From the NCBI RefSeq assembly GCF_039536325.1, contig NZ_BAAAYO010000002.1, forward strand, positions 248,001 through 312,000: DNA of 64,000 nt, read 5' to 3'. The notes under the pieces were generated by a model. It had not been told where the DNA came from. It searched no databases and was given only the letters and a program-made list of their open reading frames with translations. The DNA comes from Paenibacillus_AB hodogayensis (GTDB lineage: Bacteria; Bacillota; Bacilli; Paenibacillales; NBRC-103111). Shown one piece after another: positions 57,505-64,000 of the stretch; the first letter of the stretch is position 1; every line of letters starts with the position of its first letter. The translations under genes were made by a program, and so were the position numbers.

Positions 57505-59442
57505 TTATACTTTCTTCGTACGGATTTCCTCGGTGATCATCGCGACGACCGCATCCGAAGCGTGTGCGCCGATGTCGCCCTCGCCGCGCTTGCGGACCGA
57601 TACCGTGCCCGCATTCACTTCATTTTCGCCGACGATGAGCATATACGGCGTTTTCTCCAGCTGCGCCTCGCGGATTTTGTAGCCGAGCTTCTCGTTGCGC
57701 AGATCGGCTTCGGCCCTCACGCCGGAAGCCAGCAGCTTCTCGGTCGTCTGCTTCGCATAGTCGTCAAACTTGTCGGATACCGGGATGACAACAGCCTGTA
57801 CCGGAGAAAGCCACGTCGGCAGCGCCCCTGTGAAGTTTTCCAACAGGAAGGCGGTCATCCGCTCCATCGTGCTGATAATGCCGCGGTGAATGACGACCGG
57901 GCGGTGCTTGTTGCCGTCTTCGCCGACGTATTCGAGCGAGAACCGTTCCGGCAGCAGGAAGTCGAGCTGCGCGGTGGACAGCGTTTCTTCTTTTTTCAGC
58001 GCCGTCTTGATCTGCACGTCCAGCTTCGGCCCGTAGAACGCCGCTTCGCCTTCGGCTTCGTAATACGGCAAGTTCAGCTCTTCCACGACTTCCTTGAGCA
58101 TCCGCTGCGACATTTCCCACATCGCGTCGTCCGGGTAATATTTCTCGGTGTCCTGCGGATCGCGGTACGACAGGCGGAACCGGTATTCCTTGATGCCGAA
58201 ATCTTCGTATACGCGCTGAATCAGCTGAATGACGCGGGCGAATTCTTCCTTGATCTGATCCGGACGGGCGAAAATATGGGCGTCGTTCAGCGTCATGGCG
58301 CGAACGCGGTGCAGTCCGGTAAGCGCGCCGGACATCTCGTAGCGGTGCATCGTACCCAGCTCGGCGATCCGGATCGGGAGATCGCGGTAGCTGCGCATAT
58401 CGCTCTTATACACCATCATGTGGTGCGGACAGTTCATCGGGCGGAGCACCATCTCCTCGTTGTCCAGCTCCATTTTCGGAAACATGTCTTCCTGGTAATG
58501 TTCCCAGTGGCCGGATATTTTGTAGAGCTCGACGCTGCCCAACACCGGCGTATACACATGATCGTAGCCGAGCGATTCTTCCAGGTCGACGATATAGCGC
58601 TCCAGCAGGCGGCGGAGCTTGGCGCCTTTGGGCAGCCACAGCGGCAACCCTTGCCCGACTTCCTTGGAGAACGTGAAGATGCCCAGATCTTTGCCAATAC
58701 GGCGGTGGTCGCGCTTCTTCGCTTCCTCCAGCAGCACGAGATGCTCGTCAAGTTGCGCTTTTTTGGCAAAGGCGGTGCCGTAGATGCGCTGCAGCATTTT
58801 GTTTTTGGAGTCGCCGCGCCAGTAAGCGCCAGCTACGCTCAACAGCTTGAATGCTTTGATCCGGCCGGTCGAGGGAAGATGCGGACCGCGACACAGGTCG
58901 AAAAACTCGCCCTGATCGTATATCGTAATGATCGCGTCCTGCGGCAAATCGCGGATCAGCTCCAGCTTCAGCGGATCTTCCAGCTCGCCGAAAATGCGCA
59001 ACGCTTCTTCGCGGCTCACTTCCCGGCGTACGATCGGCAAATTCTCCTGCACGATCTTCTCCATTTCCTTCTCGATCTTCGCCAAGTCTTCCGACGATAC
59101 CGGCTGCTCCAGATCGATGTCGTAATAAAACCCGTCCTCGATAACCGGACCGATGCCCAGCTTGACGGTTTTGTTGCCGTAAATCCGTTTGAGCGCCTGA
59201 GCGAGCAAATGCGCCGTGCTATGACGGTACACTTCGAGTCCGTCCGCGGAGTCGAGCGTCACGATTTCCACCTTGGCGTCGCCTTCAAGCGGATGGTTCA
59301 GATCGACGACTTTGCCGCCCACCTTCCCGGCGATGGCATTTTTTTTCAAACCGGAGCTGATCGAGCCCGCCACGTCTTCAATGGTCGCTCCCGCTTCGTA
59401 TTCCCGGACCGCGCCGTCCGGCAGCGTAATGTGAATAGACAT
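57505..59442 (-). CDS. thrS: Threonyl-tRNA synthetase, ThrS (Firmicutes type)
   Basis: 645 aa; ATG 59442 behind AGGAGGAAAC, although the frame continues into the T-box leader. TGS domain, editing domain (HSTAHLLAQALKRIYGN), class II core with NCPHHMMVYKSDMRSYRDLP, IAELGTMHRYEMSGALTGLH and FYGPKLDVQIKTAL, and the anticodon domain (VRAEADLRNEKLGYKIREAQ). The N-terminal 240 residues and the C-terminal domain are very similar to the thrZ product, the core much less so. Upstream ytxC is the same neighbour as in B. subtilis. Confidence 0.96.
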   Translation of the reverse strand: MSIHITLPDGAVREYEAGATIEDVAGSISSGLKKNAIAGKVGGKVVDLNHPLEGDAKVEIVTLDSADGLEVYRHSTAHLLAQALKRIYGNKTVKLGIGPVIEDGFYYDIDLEQPVSSEDLAKIEKEMEKIVQENLPIVRREVSREEALRIFGELEDPLKLELIRDLPQDAIITIYDQGEFFDLCRGPHLPSTGRIKAFKLLSVAGAYWRGDSKNKMLQRIYGTAFAKKAQLDEHLVLLEEAKKRDHRRIGKDLGIFTFSKEVGQGLPLWLPKGAKLRRLLERYIVDLEESLGYDHVYTPVLGSVELYKISGHWEHYQEDMFPKMELDNEEMVLRPMNCPHHMMVYKSDMRSYRDLPIRIAELGTMHRYEMSGALTGLHRVRAMTLNDAHIFARPDQIKEEFARVIQLIQRVYEDFGIKEYRFRLSYRDPQDTEKYYPDDAMWEMSQRMLKEVVEELNLPYYEAEGEAAFYGPKLDVQIKTALKKEETLSTAQLDFLLPERFSLEYVGEDGNKHRPVVIHRGIISTMERMTAFLLENFTGALPTWLSPVQAVVIPVSDKFDDYAKQTTEKLLASGVRAEADLRNEKLGYKIREAQLEKTPYMLIVGENEVNAGTVSVRKRGEGDIGAHASDAVVAMITEEIRTKKV

Positions 59443-59529
59443 GTGTCGTTTCCTCCTGTAGGCTGAAAACAGCTGAGCCGCGCTTCTGCCTTTCCTAATG
59501 TACTGTACTCGTGCGGGAACGAAGCCGGC

Positions 59530-59800
59530 ATGCAAAAAAGCAAAAAACACGCGCATCCCGGCAAAGGGACGAGCGTGTTCGGTCTCGTGGTTCCACCCTG
59601 ATTCGTTTCGCCGCGGCAAACCGCCGACGAAACCTTATAGGCATCCGGTAACGGGGATGAATCGATGGCGTCTACTGACGGCCGAAGCTTGCTTCAGGCA
59701 CGGGTTCAAGCCAAAGCTGCAAAGGGGTAAATCCGCTGTTCGAACAGAAGGAGATTGCAGCGCGAGTCTCCTCTCTCTGGACAGTCTGGCAGGGATTCAT
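59530..59800 (-). promoter_or_regulatory. T-box riboswitch leader of thrS (Thr specifier)
   Basis: AGGGTGGAACCACG (59599-59586) is the T-box, followed on the minus strand by ACACGCTCGTCCC...GGGATGCGCGTGTTTTTT. Stem I begins AGAGAGAGGAGACTCG near 59783. The specifier ACC (59728-59726) sits in UUU-ACC-CCUUUGCAGC, aligning with the thrZ leader's ACC-GCUUUGCAGC. Confidence 0.93.
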
Positions 59801-59830
59801 GTCTTTGGTCATCACTTATTATTGTATAAC

Positions 59831-59859
59831 ATGGTACAGCATTCTGTCCGAAGTGTCAA
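59831..59859 (-). promoter_or_regulatory. Predicted sigma-A promoter of the thrS leader
   Basis: TTGACA and TACCAT with 17-bp spacing on the minus strand; the -35 box overlaps the ytxC stop codon. Confidence 0.75.
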
Positions 59860-60776
59860 GGATACAGCTGATCCTTGTTTTTCCCGCTCAGCACGCTTCC
59901 GCACAATTTGCAGTAGGTGCACACCATGGCGCGGTTTTCGAAAATTTGCATGATCGTTTTGATCACTTGTTCCTCGGGATCGCGCGTATGGATAACAATT
60001 TTCTGGGGAGAAACGGAGATGAGCGTGCTGACGATCATGTCCTCGAAGTTGATTTCCTTATCCAGCAGTTCGAGCGTAAATCCGTCAAACTCTGCGGTAT
60101 CGATCGGATTCATCTGATCGTTGTACAACGTAAATTCGTTGCCCCCATGATGCATCAGATGAGCTACCGGAATTTTCGTTTCCTGAATGTACACGAAATA
60201 TTTCAGCAGGGAAATGAACTCCTGGTACTGCTGATCCATAATAAACTCGTCGATGGCGTATTCCGCGACTTCCCTCAGTTCGTTCATATAGTCTGTCAAA
60301 CGGAAGCGGATAAAGCCGACTATGTTGATGATCGTGTTTTGCTCCAAATATTGAAACAAAGCCTCGGTCATTTTCTTTTGCCTTCTCAAGCGGGAACGGG
60401 GCATATCGGCGCTCGGCTCGGGCTGGTCGAGCACCTGCCGGCAGTATTGCTCGATCGCGGAAATGTCCGCCTCTTCTTCGTAACGGTAAGGTCCGGTAAT
60501 AACATCGCGAATCAGCCTTTGCTCCATCTCATCCAAAATGAAGGCGGCCACTGTGTCTGCCGTCATCCGGTAGACCGCGGATCCGGACTCGTTCAGTTGG
60601 AAATCCGGCAGGACCGCCATGCAACGTACGGTCGTATGCGTCTTGAACGCATCACTTTCGAAACGGACACGGTGTCCGGCTGTATGTAAATCGTTGGCCG
60701 CAAGCGATAATCGAACGTACAGCTTGTCGGCGAAAATATCCCAATTTTTCGACAAGGTTAAAGCGAACAGTTCCAA
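59856..60776 (-). CDS. ytxC: YtxC-like sporulation protein
   Basis: 306 aa from a TTG behind AAAGGAGTGAG; the frame is open further upstream without support. Helical protein with an acidic middle and a C-terminal segment containing two cysteine pairs' worth of residues (CTYCKLCGS). Motifs FRLTDYMNELREVAEYAIDEF and FEDMIVSTLISVSPQKIVIH match the YtxC family, found in endospore formers and located upstream of thrS in Bacillus as here. Precise role unknown. Confidence 0.85.
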   Translation of the reverse strand: MELFALTLSKNWDIFADKLYVRLSLAANDLHTAGHRVRFESDAFKTHTTVRCMAVLPDFQLNESGSAVYRMTADTVAAFILDEMEQRLIRDVITGPYRYEEEADISAIEQYCRQVLDQPEPSADMPRSRLRRQKKMTEALFQYLEQNTIINIVGFIRFRLTDYMNELREVAEYAIDEFIMDQQYQEFISLLKYFVYIQETKIPVAHLMHHGGNEFTLYNDQMNPIDTAEFDGFTLELLDKEINFEDMIVSTLISVSPQKIVIHTRDPEEQVIKTIMQIFENRAMVCTYCKLCGSVLSGKNKDQLYP

Positions 60777-60992
60777 CGGACTCACTCCTTTCTTTGCGAA
60801 CGATTCAGTTGCTTTCTTAAAGTATATGGTCGCGGCCTTCGAGATATACAAACAACAATTTGGTACAAAAGGGAGTGGAATCGAGAAACGGTGGACCTTT
60901 AGAAAGGCGGAATGGTGTATAATGGATGCGGAAGCATACGTGTCGCTGGAAGCAATGAAAACGCATAACTTTATTCGTGGAGGGATGTCGGA

Positions 60993-61862
60993 ATGGCACA
61001 AGCGGAAATATTGCTGGACGTTAAGGCTGCTTTAGGGGAAGGGCCGAGCTGGGACGAGCGGAACGGCTTGCTGTATTGGGTGGATATCGATGGGAAATCG
61101 CTGCTTACGTACGACCCGGCGACCGGGGAACAGACGAAGGCGACATTCGGGAAAAAGCTCGGGGCAGCCGTGCCCCGGCAATCCGGCGGTATCGTGTTGA
61201 CGCTGGAGGATGGCTTCTACGCGTATGAGCCCGGCATGGACGAGCCCGTTCTGATCGGAGCGCCGGAAGGGCTGTCGCAGGTCCGGTTCAATGACGGCAA
61301 ATGCGATGCGGCCGGCCGCTTCTGGGCTGGAACGGCTTCGCTCACTGGCGGGACGGAAGGAGCCCTTTACTGTATGGACACGGATCTGTCGATCCGTCTC
61401 GTGCTTGACGGCATTTCTTGCTCCAACGGCCTGGCCTGGAGCACGGACAACCAAATCATGTATTATATCGATTCGCCGACACGTAACATTATGGCTTATG
61501 ACTACGACTTGTCGTCGGGCCAAATCAGCAATCCGCGTGTCGCCATCGAGGTAACCGAAGCCGGTGCCGTTCCCGATGGAATGACGATCGACGAAGAAGG
61601 AATGATCTGGGTCGCTCTGTGGGGCGGTTACGGCATCCGCCGCTGGAATCCGCATACGGGCGAGCTGCTGTTGAAGGTGGACGTTGCGGCGGAGCAATCC
61701 AGCTCCTGCATCTTCGGAGGACCGGAATACCGCGATCTATACATTACGTCAGCCCGCTCGGGCCTGACGGAAGCGAGACTGGCCGACCAGCCGCTGGCCG
61801 GAGGTTTGTTTATTTACCGCAATGCCGGGCAAGGAACGCCGACTTACGCCTTCGGCGGATGA
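60993..61862 (+). CDS. SMP-30/gluconolactonase-family lactonase
   Basis: 289 aa; ATG behind GGAGGG. Six-bladed propeller of the regucalcin type with the metal-site residues in GEGPSWDERNGLLYWVDI (Glu), RFNDGKCDAAGRFWAGT (Asn/Asp), SCSNGLAWS (Asn) and VPDGMTIDEEGMIWVALWGG (Asp). Members hydrolyse sugar lactones such as gluconolactone or arabinonolactone. Solitary gene; sugar unknown. Confidence 0.92.
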   Translation: MAQAEILLDVKAALGEGPSWDERNGLLYWVDIDGKSLLTYDPATGEQTKATFGKKLGAAVPRQSGGIVLTLEDGFYAYEPGMDEPVLIGAPEGLSQVRFNDGKCDAAGRFWAGTASLTGGTEGALYCMDTDLSIRLVLDGISCSNGLAWSTDNQIMYYIDSPTRNIMAYDYDLSSGQISNPRVAIEVTEAGAVPDGMTIDEEGMIWVALWGGYGIRRWNPHTGELLLKVDVAAEQSSSCIFGGPEYRDLYITSARSGLTEARLADQPLAGGLFIYRNAGQGTPTYAFGG

Positions 61863-61968
61863 TTTAGCAGTAGGGCAAAGCCTCCTGGCGATTCTTTCAG
61901 GCGGAACAGGGCAAAAGCCGAGTTCGACTATTCCCCGGAAGCTTAACGCAATGCCTTTCAGAACGGGC

Positions 61969-62077
61969 TAGTACAAAGTACAGACCTTAAGCGGTTTCCT
62001 TGGAATGGATTGAATCCCTCGCATCTCAAGGGATCAAACCTTCCGGAATACACAGGATTAGCTCTAACTTTGTACTA
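61969..62077. repeat. 109-bp palindromic element (full copy)
   Basis: The ends are the perfect inverted repeat TAGTACAAAGT / ACTTTGTACTA. Left arm continues ACAGACC, right arm reads GGATTAGCTCTA; the same blocks in the same order occur in the 39-bp element at 15078-15116. The centre holds a further partly self-complementary stretch (GATTGAATCCCTC / AAGGGATC). No coding potential. Confidence 0.65.
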
Positions 62078-62092
62078 AGCTATCGAAGTATG

Positions 62093-62140
62093 CCAAAAAA
62101 ACCTTCCCTCCTCTGGTTCTCCAGAGAAGAGAAGGTTTTC
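62093..62140 (-). terminator. Terminator of mqnC
   Basis: AAAACCTTCTCTTCTCTGG...CCAGAGGAGGGAAGGTTTTTTT stem-loop on the minus strand. Confidence 0.9.
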
Positions 62141-62162
62141 TTGGTCTTCAGCCCTTCGGCCG

Positions 62163-63302
62163 TCAATTCTGCATTACAAAATCGTTCTCGACCTTCGCGT
62201 TCACATCGTCGAAGACGCGTAAAATTTCGTATTTTGTATTCCGCTGGGCGGGCACTTTGCCGGCTTGACGAATCAGATCAAGCGTAGAGGAGATGTTGAC
62301 CTTGTGCGTCGTGCCTGCGGCGGATACGACGTTCTCCTCGATCATCGTGCTGCCGAAGTCGTTGCAGCCGAAATGCAGCGATTGCTTGCCGACCTCCGGC
62401 CCCATGGTAACCCAGGACGATTGAAAATTCGGGATATTGTCGAGCATCAGCCGGCTGATCGCCACGTTTTTGAGGTAAGCGTCCGGTCCCAGCTTCTCCG
62501 CCTTCAGGTTCGTGTTGTCCGGCTGGAACGTCCAGGAGATGAACGCCAGAAACCCAGGGGACGGATACTTGTTGTTGATGCATTCGTCTTGGGCGTCGCG
62601 CACGCGCAGCATATGCAGCACGCGCTCCTCCATCGTTTCGCCGAAGCCGATCACCATCGTGGCGGTCGTGTTCATGCCCGTCTTGTGCGCGGCCCGCATG
62701 ACATCCATCCACTCCGTCCAGCTGCCCTTCAGCCTGCTGATTTTGCGGCGGGTGCGATCGTCCAATATTTCCGCGCCTCCGCCCGGCAGCGAATCGAGGC
62801 CGGCCTCGTGAATTTGCCTCACGACATCGTCGAGCGACAGTCCTTCCGACACTTCCTTCATCTTCCAAATTTCCGCCGGAGAGAACGAGTGCATTGTAAT
62901 ATTCGGGAAACGTTCCTTGATCCCGCGCAAAATATTCGTATAATAGCTGAACGGCAAATTCGGATTCGTTCCGCCCTGCATCAAAATTTCGGTTCCGCCG
63001 ACGTCGATCGTCTCCTGGATTTTCTGATAAATCGTTTCGTCAGGCAGTACGTAGCCTTCCTTCGATCCGGGAGCGCGGTAAAAGGCGCAAAACCGGCAGT
63101 ACACGTCGCAAATATTCGTATAATTAACGTTTCGTCCGATCACGAAGGTCGTAACCGGCTCCGGATGAAACTTCAGCATCATTCGGTTGGCTGCCGCGCC
63201 CATCTTCTCGATTTCATCGGAATCGTAAAGCGCCAGGCCGTCTTCCAGATTCAGTCTTCCGCCCGTCAGCGCTTTATCCAATATGTTGTCGATCCGGCTC
63301 AT
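62163..63302 (-). CDS. mqnC: Cyclic dehypoxanthinyl futalosine synthase
   Basis: 379 aa radical-SAM enzyme; ATG behind GGAAGGAGTG. The cluster motif is CDVYCRFCAFYR (CxxxCxxC), followed by GGTEILMQGG, ETMEERVLHM and FISWTFQPDNTNL, and the C-terminal SLHFGCNDFGSTMIEENV typical of the MqnC/MqnE/CofG group. It closes the spiro ring in the futalosine route to menaquinone. The other mqn genes are not here. Its presence implies the alternative rather than the classical Men pathway. Confidence 0.9.
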   Translation of the reverse strand: MSRIDNILDKALTGGRLNLEDGLALYDSDEIEKMGAAANRMMLKFHPEPVTTFVIGRNVNYTNICDVYCRFCAFYRAPGSKEGYVLPDETIYQKIQETIDVGGTEILMQGGTNPNLPFSYYTNILRGIKERFPNITMHSFSPAEIWKMKEVSEGLSLDDVVRQIHEAGLDSLPGGGAEILDDRTRRKISRLKGSWTEWMDVMRAAHKTGMNTTATMVIGFGETMEERVLHMLRVRDAQDECINNKYPSPGFLAFISWTFQPDNTNLKAEKLGPDAYLKNVAISRLMLDNIPNFQSSWVTMGPEVGKQSLHFGCNDFGSTMIEENVVSAAGTTHKVNISSTLDLIRQAGKVPAQRNTKYEILRVFDDVNAKVENDFVMQN

Positions 63303-63416
63303 TCCACAACACTCCTTCCTTCTCTATCGTCTATCGTAACATATCGCCCTCGTGAAAAACAGGAAGAAAAAGTGACGTTTTAACGCCTTTCGGGCAGCGT
63401 CGCGGCTCCCGGATAC

Positions 63417-63449
63417 ACAAAGAAGCTGCCCCTTGTAAGGGACAGCTCG
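63417..63449 (-). terminator. Terminator of the solute-binding protein gene
   Basis: AGCTGTCCCTTACAAGGGGCAGCT followed by TCTTTGTG on the minus strand. Confidence 0.7.
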
Positions 63450-63499
63450 CTTTGTAGGGTTGGGTAGTCTTGCTCGCGCTCCATTCACATGAAACGTTA

Positions 63500-64000
63500 T
63501 TATTTGAACGGCTTCAGTTGCTTGTCAGCCGGACGAACCGCATTGATTTGATCCACGTACGATTGGAAAATTTGCTGGCCTTTGTATTTGCTCATCAGCT
63601 CTTCGCGGTACTTCGGCCAGTTCGAGGCGTCCTTGTCGTCGAACAGCACGACGTTTTGCAGACGGGCCATTTCCTTGCGGAAGTCGCCGATGTTCATGCC
63701 TTCCGGCGGCGCCAGAGCTACCGGCTCGCCCGCATGCTTCGGAATCGCTTCGACGAACTTGAGTATGGCGCGGTCGCGGTCGGATACGCGCGGATCGATC
63801 ACTTCGAGTCCGAGGACCGAAGGCTCGTCAAGGTTCGTGAAGAACTTCCAGATTTCCAGGAAGTTGCCGTTTTTAACGACATCCGTTTCATAAGAGGCCG
63901 GGTCGATCGTAATTTTCTTGCCTTCTTTTTTATAGTTTTTGCCTTCCAAGCCGTAGTGAGTCATCAGGTAGCCTTCTTCGCTGGCGAGCCAGTCGAGAAT
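63500..64000 (-). CDS. ABC transporter extracellular solute-binding protein, C-terminal part
   Basis: The last ~166 codons of a family-1 solute-binding protein; the frame runs off the right edge (ILDWLASEEGYLMTHYGLEG). The segments GLEGKNYKKEGKKI, EEGY and the closing YKGQQIFQSYVDQINAVRP are typical of the large LplA-type lipoproteins for oligosaccharide uptake in paenibacilli. The signal peptide and lipobox lie outside the window. A terminator follows, so it is the last gene of its unit. Confidence 0.85.
   Translation of the reverse strand: MLDWLASEEGYLMTHYGLEGKNYKKEGKKITIDPASYETDVVKNGNFLEIWKFFTNLDEPSVLGLEVIDPRVSDRDRAILKFVEAIPKHAGEPVALAPPEGMNIGDFRKEMARLQNVVLFDDKDASNWPKYREELMSKYKGQQIFQSYVDQINAVRPADKQLKPFK

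Noticed and set aside
57562..59466. Plus-strand open frame of 634 codons
   Set aside because: Antisense shadow of thrS; no start signal and a compositional mirror of the synthetase.

Overview
The window looks like chromosome of a spore-forming, moderately GC-rich Firmicute of the Paenibacillaceae type (Paenibacillus/Cohnella-like). This rests on strong AGGAGG ribosome sites with frequent TTG/GTG starts, three T-box leaders, a LiaFSR module, AbrB-type and YtxC proteins, a SASP-like peptide, futalosine-route menaquinone synthesis (mqnC) and LplA-type solute-binding proteins. The genus assignment is inference. No rRNA, tRNA, CRISPR array, transposase or complete prophage was seen.

Layout. 1-10.96 kb: a LytS-type kinase with degenerate phosphoacceptor sites and its response regulator, divergent from a ~2,960-residue LPXTG surface protein built from DUF11-like modules, 16 SdrD_B-like repeats and an NPGTG stalk. 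11-16 kb: a thioredoxin-reductase-like flavoprotein, a membrane protein/phosphodiester glycosidase pair, a 36-aa membrane peptide, a zinc-finger AbrB-like regulator, trmL and an orphan OmpR-type regulator. 16-25 kb: GH38 alpha-mannosidase, a TagO/WecA-like transferase, an AraC regulator, serC, thpR, and trpS under a Trp T-box with an intervening leader ORF. 25-31 kb: an SGNH/MBOAT O-acylation pair, then a phage-type double pectate-lyase-fold protein behind an SOS-like box. 31-36 kb: two small unknown genes, a TetR/DHA2 efflux pair with two identical operators, and a secreted four-repeat protein.

36-44.8 kb: glnA of the I-beta type with a GlnR/TnrA-like site, DAHP synthase, a DUF2062 protein, ispH, an OmpR two-component pair, and a membrane HtrA protease whose promoter carries 11-bp direct repeats. 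44.9-50.2 kb: yugN, liaR-liaS-liaF (LiaF has a Trp-rich insert), a SASP-like gene, an ECF sigma factor and a 3D-domain protein. 50.2-54.3 kb: a Fur-boxed nitroreductase, a multidomain secreted glycosidase-like protein and a C-terminal remnant of a YesM-type kinase. 54.4-61 kb: thrZ and thrS in tandem, each behind its own Thr T-box, with ~600 bp of repeats between the thrZ T-box and its start, then ytxC. 61-64 kb: an SMP-30-type lactonase, a palindromic element that also occurs in shorter form at 15.1 kb, mqnC and a partial ABC solute-binding protein.

Themes. Much of the window concerns the cell surface and envelope stress: adhesin, TagO-like transferase, O-acylation, LiaFSR, HtrA, 3D-domain and secreted repeat proteins. 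A second theme is amino-acid-responsive control (three T-boxes, glnA). The least explained items are the double-degenerate kinase, the trpS leader ORF, the SOS-boxed tailspike gene, the 15.1/62.0-kb palindromic element, the 18-bp inverted repeats upstream of the mannosidase and the repeat block in the thrZ leader.
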